The translations under genes and the position numbers were made by a program. 64,000 bases of DNA from Posidoniimonas corsicana (GTDB lineage: Bacteria > Planctomycetota > Planctomycetia > Pirellulales > Lacipirellulaceae). Location of the stretch: contig NZ_SIHJ01000001.1 of NCBI RefSeq assembly GCF_007859765.1, positions 2,743,075 through 2,807,074 of the forward strand. Reading direction: 5' to 3'. This document shows positions 35,979 through 45,502 of this stretch, piece by piece. Positions within the stretch are counted from its first letter, which is position 1, and each line of letters starts with the position of its first letter. Below the pieces are notes generated by a model that had not been told where the DNA came from, searched no databases, and worked only from the letters and a program-made list of their open reading frames with translations.

Positions 35979-36013
35979 GTTTTGTCCGCTCCGCGCGTGT
36001 TTTTGGACAAAAC
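35979..36013. repeat. Dispersed palindrome copy c (GTTTTGTCC...GGACAAAAC)
   Basis: Perfect 9-bp inverted repeat, 17-base centre with CTCCGCGCG. An extra half-site CGAATCGGACAGAAACC follows directly and matches the other end of copy a with one mismatch. Confidence 0.75.
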
Positions 36014-36099
36014 GAATCGGACAGAAACCTGTGGCGAATCGGCAGTGGCGCCCCGCTGGCGGCACCGGTGAGGTGCGCCGGTTTGTTCACGCTGGGACG

Positions 36100-36130
36100 C
36101 GGGGGCTTCCGCTTGCGCGGAGCGCCCCCG
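36100..36130. repeat. REP-like hairpin, same family as 9333-9462
   Basis: CGGGGGC-TTCCGC (36100-36112), loop TTG, CGCGGA-GC-GCCCCCG. It is almost identical to the right unit at 9413-9443 and is followed by GCGCC, as the left unit is. It lies 55 bases before the polymerase gene. Confidence 0.7.
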
Positions 36131-36185
36131 GCGCCTGCAGCCGCGCTGGCGCTTTGGTGTTACGCATTTCCCATTTGGAGCCTCG

Positions 36186-37442
36186 ATGGCAACCACACGC
36201 TGGCTCTACCTCGACATGAACGCGTTTTTCGCCTCGGCGGAGCAGCAGCTGCAGCCGGCGTTGCGGGGCAAGCCGGTGGCCGTGGTGCCCACCATGACCG
36301 ACCGCACCTGCTGCATCGCGGTCAGCTACGAGGCGCGGCAGTTCGGCATCCGCACGGGCACGAACGTCGGCCAGGCGAAGCAGCTCTGCCCGTGGCTCCG
36401 GCTCGTGGAAGGCCGGCACGAGCAGTACATCGAACTGCACCACCGCATCATCGCCGCCATCGAGACCGTGCTGCCGATCGAGCGGGTGTGGTCGATCGAC
36501 GAGTTCGCCTGCCGGCTCTCGCTGCAGCACCGCGAGCGGGCGCCGGCGCTCGAGATGGCCGGTCGGGTGAAACAAGCCGTGGCTACGCAGGTGGGGCGGC
36601 ACCTGCGGTGTTCGGTCGGCCTGGCGCCCAACCGCTTCTTGGCGAAGGTGGCGGCCGGGATGCGCAAGCCGGACGGGCTGACCCACCTCGGCCTGGAAGA
36701 CCTGCCCGACGCGCTGCACCCGCTGCAGCTGGGCGACCTGCCGGGCATCGGCCGCGGCATGCAGCGGCGGCTCGAGCAGTTCGGCGTGCGGACGGTCCGC
36801 CAGCTTTGTGCGACGCCGCCGGAAACCATGCGGATGATCTGGCGGAGCAAGGTGGGCGAGCAGTGGAGCCGCTGGCTGCGTGGCGAGGACGTGCCCGACC
36901 CGCCGACCAAGCGGGGCAGCGTGGGGCACTCGCACGTGCTGCCCCCGGAGCTGCGGACCGATACCGGCGCGCGGGCCGTGATGACCAGGCTGCTGCACAA
37001 GGCGGCGGCCCGCCTGCGGCGCCTGGGCTACGCGGCGGGGCGGATGGAGGTGGAGATAAGCCAGTTCGGCGACGGCCCCGCGTGGCGAGTGACCGTCAAG
37101 CTCGGCGGGGTGCAGGACACGCCGACGCTGCTCAAGGCGCTCGAAGCCGCCTGGGAGTGCCGCCCGCGGGGCATGCAGCCGCTGAAGGCCTCGGTCACGC
37201 TCTACGGCCTGACCGCGCCGCAGAGCCTGCCGCTGTTCGCCGACCACCAGCAGGCGATCCGCGCGTCGCGGGTGATGGACGCGGTCAACGCCGAGCTGGG
37301 GCCGACGGCGTTGTACTTCGCGTCGATGCACAAGTCGCGGGACGCGGCGCCGCTGCGGATCGCGTTCACCAACATCCCGGAGGTGGCGTTTGAGGGGGCG
37401 CGGGACCCGCGCCCCCGCGGCGGGTTGCGGCGGGCCGACTAG
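36186..37442 (+). CDS. Y-family DNA polymerase (DinB/ImuB-like)
   Basis: A 418-aa translesion polymerase. Palm motif YLDMNAFFASAEQQ gives the first metal Asp, and RVWSIDEFACRL the second acidic pair. GLAPNRFLAKVAAGMRKPDG is the next conserved block and GDLPGIGRGMQRRLEQFGV the helix-hairpin-helix. The little-finger region ends in PLRIAFTNIPE. Both catalytic acids are present, so it should be an active polymerase rather than a catalytically dead ImuB. It differs from typical DinB in SIDEF and in lacking a visible beta-clamp QL(S/D)LF tail, so I give no symbol. GGAG precedes the ATG. No imuA or dnaE2 adjoins and I see no LexA box. Confidence 0.85.
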   Translation: MATTRWLYLDMNAFFASAEQQLQPALRGKPVAVVPTMTDRTCCIAVSYEARQFGIRTGTNVGQAKQLCPWLRLVEGRHEQYIELHHRIIAAIETVLPIERVWSIDEFACRLSLQHRERAPALEMAGRVKQAVATQVGRHLRCSVGLAPNRFLAKVAAGMRKPDGLTHLGLEDLPDALHPLQLGDLPGIGRGMQRRLEQFGVRTVRQLCATPPETMRMIWRSKVGEQWSRWLRGEDVPDPPTKRGSVGHSHVLPPELRTDTGARAVMTRLLHKAAARLRRLGYAAGRMEVEISQFGDGPAWRVTVKLGGVQDTPTLLKALEAAWECRPRGMQPLKASVTLYGLTAPQSLPLFADHQQAIRASRVMDAVNAELGPTALYFASMHKSRDAAPLRIAFTNIPEVAFEGARDPRPRGGLRRAD

Positions 37443-38150
37443 CGGTCGACCGGCGGCGCCGGGGGGCCGCACAACTCGATCAAATACTGCGTAATGACTA
37501 ATGCGGACAGGGCGCACAGCCGCGTCGAGCGGAACAACCGGCCTACTCGCCGCCACGCGAGAAAGTTCCTCAAGTAGGCCCCCCCAGAATAACGAAACTA
37601 GGTATCGGACGGGTGGCTCCGGACAGACACCCTGCGTCGAAGACGCGGGGCGTCGGGAAAGGGCCGCTCGCAGGGGGGAGCCTGCCAAACCGTCCCACCG
37701 GTAAACGCTATCGCCGCTAGTGCGCGCCCCGCGCCGATGCTGTAGCGTCTGAATGGTTCCTTCTGTTTCCCCGACTCGGCTGGAGCTGCGCTCAAACGGC
37801 GCGACCCAACAGCAGGGTGGGGTTGGGCGTCTTGGAGGGATTACCCGGCGCTGGCTGCGTCGAGTCTTCCTTCCGCGACGGTTTTTCCCAATCCTCCGTG
37901 CTGGCGCCTGCCGATCCGGCTTAGAGAGAGGTCGTGGATCAGAAGGACCTGTCCCCACCAAAAGCGGCTTCAACATTGTGTAACAGCCCCGACCCAGACA
38001 CGTGCGACCGGCTGGCGAACGCCTCCGGAGCAGGGATTGCTCGCGAGTAGCGGGTGCGTACGTGAGGGGCGATAGACGGCTCTGGCATTTGGCGCGCACC
38101 AGCGTCCAGAGCCGAGCGAACAAACAGCAAGACGAGAATTGGAGAGCCCG
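37443..38150. other. Gap with structured leader near its end
   Basis: Seven hundred bases without a convincing gene. The two or three short open frames on either strand lack start signals and domains. The only clear structure is the inverted repeat at 38077-38114, just before the regulator gene. Confidence 0.55.
38077..38114 (+). promoter_or_regulatory. Inverted repeat in the 5' region of the HTH/receiver gene
   Basis: CGGCTCTGG (38077-38085) and CCAGAGCCG (38106-38114) are exact inverted repeats 20 bases apart, with an inner TGG/CCA pair. It lies 36 bases before the start codon and could be an operator or an mRNA hairpin. Confidence 0.45.
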
Positions 38151-38723
38151 ATGAAGGTCTTCACTACTGGTCAGGTCGCCAAGATCTGTAAAGTGGCCCC
38201 CCGCACGGTCAGCAAGTGGTTCGACTCGGGTCGCCTGAAGGGCTACCGAATCCCCGGATCGCAAGACCGCCGCATCCCCCGCGAGTATTTGATTAAGTTC
38301 CTCAAGGAGCACGGCATGCCGCTGGGCGACCTGGAGGACGAGGCGATGGCCAAGGTGCTCATCGTCGCGCAGGACCAGGTCCTGATCGAGAACCTCAAGC
38401 GTGAGCTTCCCGCCGAAAAGTCCTTCCGCACCTCCACGGCCGCCAGCGGCTTCGAGGCCGGGATCCAGTCCGAGAGCTTCCACCCGGACTGCATCATCGT
38501 GGACTTCTCGATCGGGCACGTCGAGGCGCTGCAGATCTGCCAGAACCTGCGTCGCAACACCGACTTCAGCGAGACGATCCTGATCGCTCTGCTGCCGGAC
38601 GACGGGTCGTCGATGAGCTTCGACCGCTCCACCATCAACGAGACGTTCAAGAAGCCGTTCGACGCGGCCCTCTTGGCGGAGCGGCTGCGGACGCTGATTG
38701 GCGCCCGCAAGGAGCTGGTCTAA
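38151..38723 (+). CDS. Helix-turn-helix and receiver-like regulator
   Basis: A 190-aa protein. Residues 1-65 are a MerR/excisionase-type HTH (FTTGQVAKICKVAPRTVSKW, then SGRLKGYRIPGSQDRRIPRE). From about 67 a receiver-like fold follows: KVLIVAQDQVLIENLKRELP, the strand HPDCIIVDFSIGHVEALQIC with a candidate phospho-Asp, and a closing FKKPFDAALLAERLRTL with the conserved Lys-Pro. The acidic pair after the first strand is weak (AQD), so phosphorylation is uncertain. Strong GGAGAG before the ATG. No kinase adjoins. This HTH-first order is the reverse of classical response regulators. Confidence 0.82.
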   Translation: MKVFTTGQVAKICKVAPRTVSKWFDSGRLKGYRIPGSQDRRIPREYLIKFLKEHGMPLGDLEDEAMAKVLIVAQDQVLIENLKRELPAEKSFRTSTAASGFEAGIQSESFHPDCIIVDFSIGHVEALQICQNLRRNTDFSETILIALLPDDGSSMSFDRSTINETFKKPFDAALLAERLRTLIGARKELV

Positions 38724-38860
38724 GACCAACGAGTTGGATGTTCAGCCCGCTTCCTGAACTCAACTCGAAGCGGATTACATAGAACAGGGACGGCCGAAGG
38801 ACTCGGCCGGCCAGCCGCCCGGCGGGGTCCCGTCCGCCGGGGAGGAATGGCGCCCAAACG

Positions 38861-38891
38861 AAAAGGCCCGGTCGCATGACCGGGCCTTTTT
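38861..38891. terminator. Bidirectional intrinsic terminator
   Basis: AAAAGGCCCGGTC (38861-38873), GCAT loop, GACCGGGCCTTTTT (38878-38891). A-run and T-run on the two sides make it work on both strands: for the regulator gene (plus) and for rplM-rpsI (minus). Confidence 0.9.
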
Positions 38892-38950
38892 GTGTTCTAA
38901 CGTTCTGCTGCGCGGGTGGCGCTGGCTCTGGGTGGGCTGCTCCGACGAGC

Positions 38951-38995
38951 CCGGGCGGTAACGCCCGGTAGCAGCACCACCGCTCGCTCCGAGCG
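38951..38995. repeat. Two small hairpins after rpsI
   Basis: CCGGGCG-GTAA-CGCCCGG (38951-38968) and CGCTCG-CTC-CGAGCG (38981-38995). The second touches the rpsI stop codon. They may protect the mRNA end or be REP elements. Confidence 0.5.
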
Positions 38996-39397
38996 TTAAC
39001 GCTTGGAGAACTGGGTGCCACGGCGGGCGCCGTGCAGACCGGGCTTCTTCCGCTCCTTCATGCGGCTGTCGCGGGTGAGGTACTCGCCCTCACGCAGCTT
39101 GTCGTGCAGGTCGGAGTCGTACTTGACCAGCGCGCGGGCGATGCCCTGCATGCAGGCGCCGGCCTGGCCGGTGTTGCCGCCGCCGTGGCAGCGGATGATC
39201 ACGTCGACCGAGTCCTTCAGCTCGCACTGCGTCAGCGGGGCGACTACCGCGTTGCGGTCCTGCTGGATCGGGAAGTACTCTTCCAGCTCCCGCTTGTTGA
39301 TGGTGATCTTGCCGGAGCCGGGACGGATGCGGACGCGGGCCACGCTGGTCTTGCGGCGGCCGGTTCCCAGGGCGTCCTTTTCGGTGGCGGTGCTCAT
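38996..39397 (-). CDS. rpsI: 30S ribosomal protein S9 (uS9)
   Basis: The 133-aa product carries the S9 core, GTGRRKTSVARVRIRPGSGK and LTRDSRMKERKKPGLHGARR, and the universal C-terminus ending FSKR, whose basic tail contacts P-site tRNA. It lies 73 bases downstream of rplM on the same strand, the usual order in bacteria, and ends before a shared terminator. ATG at 39397. Confidence 0.97.
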   Translation of the reverse strand: MSTATEKDALGTGRRKTSVARVRIRPGSGKITINKRELEEYFPIQQDRNAVVAPLTQCELKDSVDVIIRCHGGGNTGQAGACMQGIARALVKYDSDLHDKLREGEYLTRDSRMKERKKPGLHGARRGTQFSKR

Positions 39398-39470
39398 GTG
39401 CGAGTGATTAGTAGTTGGTGGGTGGTGTGTGGTTGGCCGCCGAGGCTAACAGCCGGCGAGCTGGCCGGCG

Positions 39471-39953
39471 TTAGTCGTTGGTCTTGCCGCAGCGGCTCGG
39501 GCCCTTGCCGCCCAGCACGACCTTCTCGGGCGACTGCGCCTGGTGCGGGTGGTTGGGTCCGGCGTAGACCTTTAGCTTGGCCAGCATCTTCGAGGCCAGC
39601 TTGTTCTTGGGCAGCATCCGGCGGACGGCCTCCTCGAGGATCATCTCCGGCTTGCGCTCCAGGCGGTCGCCGGCCTTGATGGTCCGCTGGCGGGGGTAGC
39701 CGGTGTACCAGGCGTACTCCTTCTGCTCCCACTTCTTGCCGGTGAACTTGATCTTCTCGGCGTTCACCACGACGACGAAGTCGCCGGTGTCGACGTGCGG
39801 GGTGTAGGTCGGGCGGTGCTTGCCCATCAGGATCACGGCGATGTCGCTCGCCAGGCGGCCTACGATCTGGTCCTCGGCGTCGACGAGCAGCCACTTGCGC
39901 TCAATCTCGCCCGAATCCAGCAGCCCGGCGTTGGCCATGAACGTCTTTTGCAT
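39471..39953 (-). CDS. rplM: 50S ribosomal protein L13 (uL13)
   Basis: A 160-aa early-assembly protein of the large subunit. L13 marks: [40 protein letters not shown] and [21 protein letters not shown] start at ATG 39953 ([10 protein letters not shown]), which gives a near-normal length; the frame is open to 40076 but the extra residues have no match to L13. GGACG lies upstream. Forms an operon with rpsI. The 306-base gap to ald holds promoters for both directions. Confidence 0.96.
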   Translation of the reverse strand: MQKTFMANAGLLDSGEIERKWLLVDAEDQIVGRLASDIAVILMGKHRPTYTPHVDTGDFVVVVNAEKIKFTGKKWEQKEYAWYTGYPRQRTIKAGDRLERKPEMILEEAVRRMLPKNKLASKMLAKLKVYAGPNHPHQAQSPEKVVLGGKGPSRCGKTND

Positions 39954-40259
39954 CGGTTCGTCCGTCTTCGTCAGCACGTACTTGTCGAGAGCGGGCCGGC
40001 TGAGGGTGTCCCCCTTCCAGCGGCCCACGGGGACACGGGAATTCGGCAGTTTAACGGTCGGCCCACACAGGCACAAGGCCTAAGGCCGCGCCCAGGGCCC
40101 GCCTCGGGTGGCCGAGCTGCCGGCGGCGCGGGTTGGTCGCGTCTGCGCTATTGGGTAAATCCTGCGCATAGCGTGCGCACACCGCTTAACGCCACTTTGG
40201 AGCGGATCTAGAATCGCAGAATCCCACCAAACCCGCCCCCTGCCTGGAGTTCCGCCGCC
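39954..40259. other. Divergent promoter region between rplM and ald
   Basis: No gene. Contains the ald promoter candidate at 40186-40214. On the other strand I found no clear promoter hexamers for rplM. Confidence 0.5.
40186..40214 (+). promoter_or_regulatory. Candidate promoter of ald
   Basis: TTAACG (40186-40191), 17-base spacer, TAGAAT (40209-40214), 45 bases before the ATG. Spacing and hexamers fit a sigma-70-type promoter. Confidence 0.6.
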
Positions 40260-41369
40260 ATGATCGTTGGCGTCCCCCGTGAAATTAAGAAAGACGAGTA
40301 CCGCATTGCCATGCTCCCGGTTGGCGCCGAGGAGCTGACCCGCCGAGGTCACCAGGTGCTGGTCGAATCGGGCGCCGGGCTGGGCTCCGGGCTGCCCGAC
40401 GAAGCCTACCAAGCGGCGGGGGCTGAGATGGTGGCCAACCGCGACGACATCTTCGCCAGGGCGGATATGATCGTGAAGGTGAAGGAGCCGCAGCCAGACG
40501 AGTGGCCCCTGATCCGACCCGGGCAGATCCTGTTCACCTACTTCCACTTCGCGGCCAGCCGCGAGCTGACCGACGCGATGGTCGCCTCGCAGTCGACCTG
40601 CGTCGCCTACGAGACCCTCCGCGACGCTGAGGGGCGGCTGCCTCTGCTCACCCCCATGAGCGAGGTGGCCGGCCGCATGAGCGTTCAGGAGGGCGCCAAG
40701 TACCTCGAGCGCCCGCAGATGGGTCGCGGCATCCTGCTCGGCGGCGTGCCCGGCGTGGCGCCGGCCTGGATCACGATTCTGGGGGGCGGCGTTGTTGGCG
40801 CCAACGCGGCCAAGATCGCCGCCGGCTTCCAGGCGAACGTGTCGATCCTCGACATCAACATGGACCGCTTGCGGTACCTCGACGACATCATGCCCGCCAA
40901 CGTCGACGTGCTGTTCAGCGACCGTCACACCATCCGCAAGCAGCTGGAGCGAGCGGATTTGGTGATTGGCGCCGTGCTGATCCCCGGCGCCAAGGCGCCA
41001 CGGCTGATCGAGGAGGAGGACCTGAAGATCATGCAGCCCGGCTCGGTGATCTGCGACGTCGCGATCGACCAGGGTGGCTGCATCGCGACCAGCAAGCCGA
41101 CGACCCACAGCGACCCCACCTACATCGTGCACGACGTGGTGCACTACTGCGTGGCGAACATGCCGGGCGCGGTGGGCCGCACCAGCACCTTTGCGCTCTG
41201 CAACGTGACGCTGCCGTGGGCGATCCGGATCGCGGAGCAGGGCGTCGAGGCTGCCGCAGCAAAGAGCCCTGAGCTGGCGACCGCCGTCAACATCTTCCAC
41301 GGCGCCGTCACCAACCGTCCGGTGGCCGATACGTTCGGGCTGGAGTACTCCGACCAGTTCGAGCGGTGA
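40260..41369 (+). CDS. ald: Alanine dehydrogenase
   Basis: The 369-aa product interconverts L-alanine and pyruvate plus ammonia with NAD in the cytoplasm, linking nitrogen and central carbon metabolism. Catalytic Lys is in [13 protein letters not shown] and the catalytic His in [14 protein letters not shown]. The NAD loop is [20 protein letters not shown], and the signature region [20 protein letters not shown] follows. Length is exactly usual. ATG with GGAG upstream. It stands alone, with its own promoter. Confidence 0.96.
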   Translation: MIVGVPREIKKDEYRIAMLPVGAEELTRRGHQVLVESGAGLGSGLPDEAYQAAGAEMVANRDDIFARADMIVKVKEPQPDEWPLIRPGQILFTYFHFAASRELTDAMVASQSTCVAYETLRDAEGRLPLLTPMSEVAGRMSVQEGAKYLERPQMGRGILLGGVPGVAPAWITILGGGVVGANAAKIAAGFQANVSILDINMDRLRYLDDIMPANVDVLFSDRHTIRKQLERADLVIGAVLIPGAKAPRLIEEEDLKIMQPGSVICDVAIDQGGCIATSKPTTHSDPTYIVHDVVHYCVANMPGAVGRTSTFALCNVTLPWAIRIAEQGVEAAAAKSPELATAVNIFHGAVTNRPVADTFGLEYSDQFER

Positions 41370-41520
41370 AGCCTACCCTCCTGAGAGGAACGCTAGTCGA
41401 CACTAGTACTGGCCCGGTGCAGCGTTCGATTCGCGGCAAGTCCGAGGTCGAATCCAGCGGATCCCGTTAGTGGGCACCAGTGTTCCACTTGTGCTCAATG
41501 CCTGACAGGTCGGCACGCGT

Positions 41521-41526
41521 TATAAT
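41521..41526 (+). promoter_or_regulatory. Perfect -10 element abutting the mtnA start
   Basis: TATAAT ends 7 bases before the mtnA ATG, so the transcript should begin at or next to the ATG and lack a leader. No Shine-Dalgarno is seen, which agrees. No -35 at normal spacing. Confidence 0.6.
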
Positions 41527-41533
41527 CGCCGGC

Positions 41534-42556
<1,023 letters not shown>

Positions 42557-42577
42557 CCGACGGATTACATCCGTCGG
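42557..42577 (+). terminator. Hairpin directly after mtnA
   Basis: CCGACGGA (42557-42564), TTACA loop, TCCGTCGG (42570-42577), starting at the base after the stop codon. No T-run. It is probably the transcript-end hairpin or a REP unit. Confidence 0.55.
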
Positions 42578-42624
42578 ACAATCACCTGCCGGCAAGGGCA
42601 GAACGAGTAACGAGCCCCTTATCA

Positions 42625-43032
42625 ATGTCCGCCACTACCGAGCCGCCGGACAGACTCGAGGCGCTCCGACGGGTTCTCTTGCGACTTGCCAACGACGAGG
42701 CGTTTGCGGCTGGCGTCCAGGCGATGCCTGGTATGGCGTCTCCCTTCGGCGGGGTTTCGTTCACGGAGGACGCCCAGCACGCCATTGCGGTAATTGATGC
42801 TTTGGAGCCGGAGGAACGTCGGTCCCCGGGCTCGATTTCTCAGCCGCGCCGCATCGATATCGCTGCAGCGGCAGGAGCCTCAGTCGACTTTGTCGACGCA
42901 ATGCTGTCATTCGCGGTTCGGTATTCTGAGCAAGTTGACAGTGTCCGGCAGACTCGTTGGGCATTCCACGAGCTCCGTGATCTCTTCCTGCCCCCGCCTG
43001 ATCCACCGTCGCAGTGGAACCCGCGGGGCTGA
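42625..43032 (+). CDS. Small protein of unknown function
   Basis: I do not recognise this 135-aa product. It is soluble and rather acidic: LEALRRVLLRLANDEAFAAG at the start, AIAVIDALEPEERRSPGS in the middle, and a Pro-rich end. The ATG lacks a strong ribosome-binding site. It lies between mtnA and ffh on the same strand. Balanced amino-acid use and the absence of a better frame support it, but it could be non-coding. Confidence 0.45.
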   Translation: MSATTEPPDRLEALRRVLLRLANDEAFAAGVQAMPGMASPFGGVSFTEDAQHAIAVIDALEPEERRSPGSISQPRRIDIAAAAGASVDFVDAMLSFAVRYSEQVDSVRQTRWAFHELRDLFLPPPDPPSQWNPRG

Positions 43033-43207
43033 ACACTCCAGCGGCGTCTCCGATGGCCGTAGGCCCTCGGCTGTTTCCGTCTTGCGGATTCGTCTGCCGC
43101 TCGCCACGGGGTGGCCCATCGGCTGTCGACGCGGGGCGGAATCGGCTACATTGGAGGTTTCTGCGGTCCCGCACGCCATTACCTAAGTACTGCTTAGAAC
43201 GTCGGTT

Positions 43208-44689
43208 ATGTTCGAAAACCTGCAAGACGGCCTCTCCTCCGCCCTGAAGTCCATCAGCGGCAAAGGGAAGCTCTCCGAGTCGAACATGCGGGACGGCCTG
43301 AAGCTGGTCGAGCGCTCCCTGCTCGAGGCCGACGTCAGCTACGAGGTGGTCCGCACGTTCATGAAGAACGTGACCGAGGTCGCGGTTGGCGAGAAGGTGC
43401 TCAAGTCGCTCAACCCGAGCCAGCAGGTGGTCGGCGTGGTGCACCAGCAGCTCATCGAGCTGATGGGGCCGGTCGACCACTCGCTGCACCTCAAGGGCCC
43501 GGGCGACGTCACCGTGCTGATGATGTGCGGCCTGCAGGGGTCCGGAAAGACCACCAGCTGCGGCAAGCTCGGCCGCATGCTCAAGAGCCGCGGCCGCAAG
43601 CCGCTGCTCGTGGCGGCAGACCTGCAGCGTCCGGCGGCCATCGACCAGCTCCACGTGCTGGGCGAGCAGCTCGACATCCCGGTCTACTCCGAGCGCGGCG
43701 AGCAGGACCCGGTCAAGGTCTGCAACAACGCCGTGAAGCAGGCCAAGAAGCTAGGCGCCGACACGGTCATCCTCGACACCGCCGGCCGGCTGCACATCGA
43801 CGACGAGCTGATGGGCCAGCTCGAGCGGATCGACAAGCAGTGCAGCCCCGAGCAGATCTACCTGGTGGTCGACGGCATGACCGGCCAGGACGCCGTGAAC
43901 AGCGCCAAGGCGTTCAACGAGGCGCTCGAGATCGACGGCGTCATCATGACCAAGCTCGACGGCGACGCCCGCGGCGGCGCCGCGCTGTCGGTCAAAGAAG
44001 TCACCGGCGTGCCGATCAAGTTCATCGGCACCGGCGAGCACCTCGACGCGCTCGAGGAGTTCCACCCGGACCGCATGGCCGGCCGCATCCTCGGCCAGGG
44101 CGACATCCTCTCGCTGGTCGAGAAGGCCCAGAGCGAATTCGACGAAGAGGAGATGCGCGCCCAGGAGGAGAAGCTCGCCAAGGGCGAGTTCACCCTCGAC
44201 GACTTCAAGAAGCAGCTCAAACAGATCACCCGCCTGGGCCCGCTCCGCAAGGTGATGGGCATGATCCCCGGCATGAAGGGGATGATGGACAGCATGGGGG
44301 ACATGGACCCCGAGCAGGACATGAAGCAGCTGTTCGGCATCATCGACTCGATGACGCCGGCCGAGAAGCGCGACCCCAAGCTCATCGACCAGAGCCGCCG
44401 CCGCCGCATCGCGGCCGGCTCGGGCGTCGAGCCCCACCAGGTGAACGATCTGGTCAAGATGTTCGAGCCGATGGCCCAGATGATGAAGTCGATGGCCGGC
44501 AAGGGCATGAAGGACCGCATGAAGATGTTCAACCAGATCAAGGGTGAGATGATGCAGAACCCCACCGGGGCCCTCACCCGCAAGAAGCAGGGCACCGGCA
44601 AGCGGCTGTCGTCCAAGGACAAGGCGATGGCCCGCAAGGAGCGGGAAAAAATGATCAAGAAGCTCCGCAAGCAGAAAAAGAAACGGTAG
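43208..44689 (+). CDS. ffh: Signal recognition particle protein Ffh (SRP54)
   Basis: The 493-aa GTPase of the signal recognition particle, delivering nascent membrane proteins to FtsY. N domain to about 100; G domain with [18 protein letters not shown] (P-loop), [16 protein letters not shown] and ITG-type [14 protein letters not shown]; then a Met-rich M domain ([18 protein letters not shown] and [19 protein letters not shown]) that binds signal peptides and SRP RNA. Length slightly above the usual 450 because of a basic tail. TACATT at 43147-43152 may be the -10. I could not find the SRP RNA gene nearby. The creatininase gene starts 6 bases after the stop. Confidence 0.96.
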   Translation: MFENLQDGLSSALKSISGKGKLSESNMRDGLKLVERSLLEADVSYEVVRTFMKNVTEVAVGEKVLKSLNPSQQVVGVVHQQLIELMGPVDHSLHLKGPGDVTVLMMCGLQGSGKTTSCGKLGRMLKSRGRKPLLVAADLQRPAAIDQLHVLGEQLDIPVYSERGEQDPVKVCNNAVKQAKKLGADTVILDTAGRLHIDDELMGQLERIDKQCSPEQIYLVVDGMTGQDAVNSAKAFNEALEIDGVIMTKLDGDARGGAALSVKEVTGVPIKFIGTGEHLDALEEFHPDRMAGRILGQGDILSLVEKAQSEFDEEEMRAQEEKLAKGEFTLDDFKKQLKQITRLGPLRKVMGMIPGMKGMMDSMGDMDPEQDMKQLFGIIDSMTPAEKRDPKLIDQSRRRRIAAGSGVEPHQVNDLVKMFEPMAQMMKSMAGKGMKDRMKMFNQIKGEMMQNPTGALTRKKQGTGKRLSSKDKAMARKEREKMIKKLRKQKKKR

Positions 44690-44695
44690 CCGCCG

Positions 44696-45460
44696 ATGCC
44701 CGCCCGACCCTACGTGCTGGCCGAGTGCACCCTGCCGATGGTCCGCCAGGCGGAGTCCCGGGTCGCGGTGCTGCCGTGGGGCGCGACCGAGGCCCACAAC
44801 CTGCACCTCCCCTACGCGACCGATAACCTCGAGGCCGAGGCGGTCGCCATCGAGTCGGCCCGCCGCGCCTGGGAACGTGGCGCCCGCGCCGTGGTGCTCC
44901 CCACCCTCCCCTTCGGCGTCAACACCCAGCAGCTCGACCTGCCGCTGACCATCAACATGAACCCCTCGACGCAGGCGCTCGTCCTGCGGGACGTGGTCGA
45001 CAGCCTGGCGGGCCAAGGCGTGCCGAACCTGGTCGTGCTGAACTTCCACGGCGGCAACCACTTCAACCAGATGGTCCGCGAGCTACAGGCGCGGACCACG
45101 GTCTTCCTGAGCGTGGTGAACGGCTTCGCGGTTGTCCCCCGCGACGGCTACTTCGACCACGGCGGTGACCACGCCGACGAACTCGAAACCAGCCTGCTGC
45201 TGCACCTCGCCCCCGACCTGGTCCGCCCGCTCGACGAGGCCGGCCCCGGCGCCGCCCGGCAGTGGCGGATCCAGGCGTTCCGTGAGAAGTGGGCCTGGGC
45301 GCCGAGGCAGTGGACCAAGGTCACCGACGACACCGGCGTCGGCGACCCCTCGGCCGCCACCGCCGACAAGGGCGCCCGCTACTTCGACGCCGTGACCGCC
45401 AAGGTGGCTGACTTCCTGGTTGACCTCGCCGAGGCCGACCCGAACGATTGCTACGAGTAG
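44696..45460 (+). CDS. Creatininase-family amidohydrolase
   Basis: A 254-aa metal-dependent hydrolase of the creatininase/MftE group. Marks: LPWGATEAHNLHLPYATDN (metal Glu, His and Asp), VLNFHGGNHFNQMVREL (HGGNH) and HGGDHADELETSLLLHLAPD (Glu). Known members open creatinine, act on formamide intermediates of riboflavin or F420 synthesis, or cleave the mycofactocin precursor. The usual substrate-defining neighbours are missing, so I assign none. It is tightly behind ffh (6 bases), probably in one transcript. Confidence 0.88.
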   Translation: MPARPYVLAECTLPMVRQAESRVAVLPWGATEAHNLHLPYATDNLEAEAVAIESARRAWERGARAVVLPTLPFGVNTQQLDLPLTINMNPSTQALVLRDVVDSLAGQGVPNLVVLNFHGGNHFNQMVRELQARTTVFLSVVNGFAVVPRDGYFDHGGDHADELETSLLLHLAPDLVRPLDEAGPGAARQWRIQAFREKWAWAPRQWTKVTDDTGVGDPSAATADKGARYFDAVTAKVADFLVDLAEADPNDCYE

Positions 45461-45502
45461 CGCGACACCGCCGGCTCGCCCCTCACCCCTGCGCGACCCC
45501 CA

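Larger units (their letters stand above)
35235..36185. other. Repeat-rich non-coding island
   Basis: Nearly 1 kb without a convincing gene. Open frames on both strands overlap and lack start signals. It holds at least four REP-like hairpins (35428-35440, 35499-35517, 35571-35590, 35676-35694), two TTTTGTCC palindromes (35861-35897, 35979-36013) and the CGGGGGC hairpin at 36100-36130. Such density suggests an accumulation site for small repeats next to a horizontally acquired gene. Confidence 0.65.

Noticed and set aside
37501-37983. Small frames between the polymerase and the regulator
   Set aside because: Basic, low-complexity translations without ribosome sites or motifs.
41420-41462. T-arm-like stretch (GTTCGATTC and GGTCGAATCC) before mtnA
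   Set aside because: I could not build acceptor, D and anticodon arms around either; not a tRNA.
43033-43207. SRP RNA next to ffh
   Set aside because: The conserved GGAAGGNAGCAGCC-type loop is absent; only a 5-bp hairpin (43183-43197) is present.
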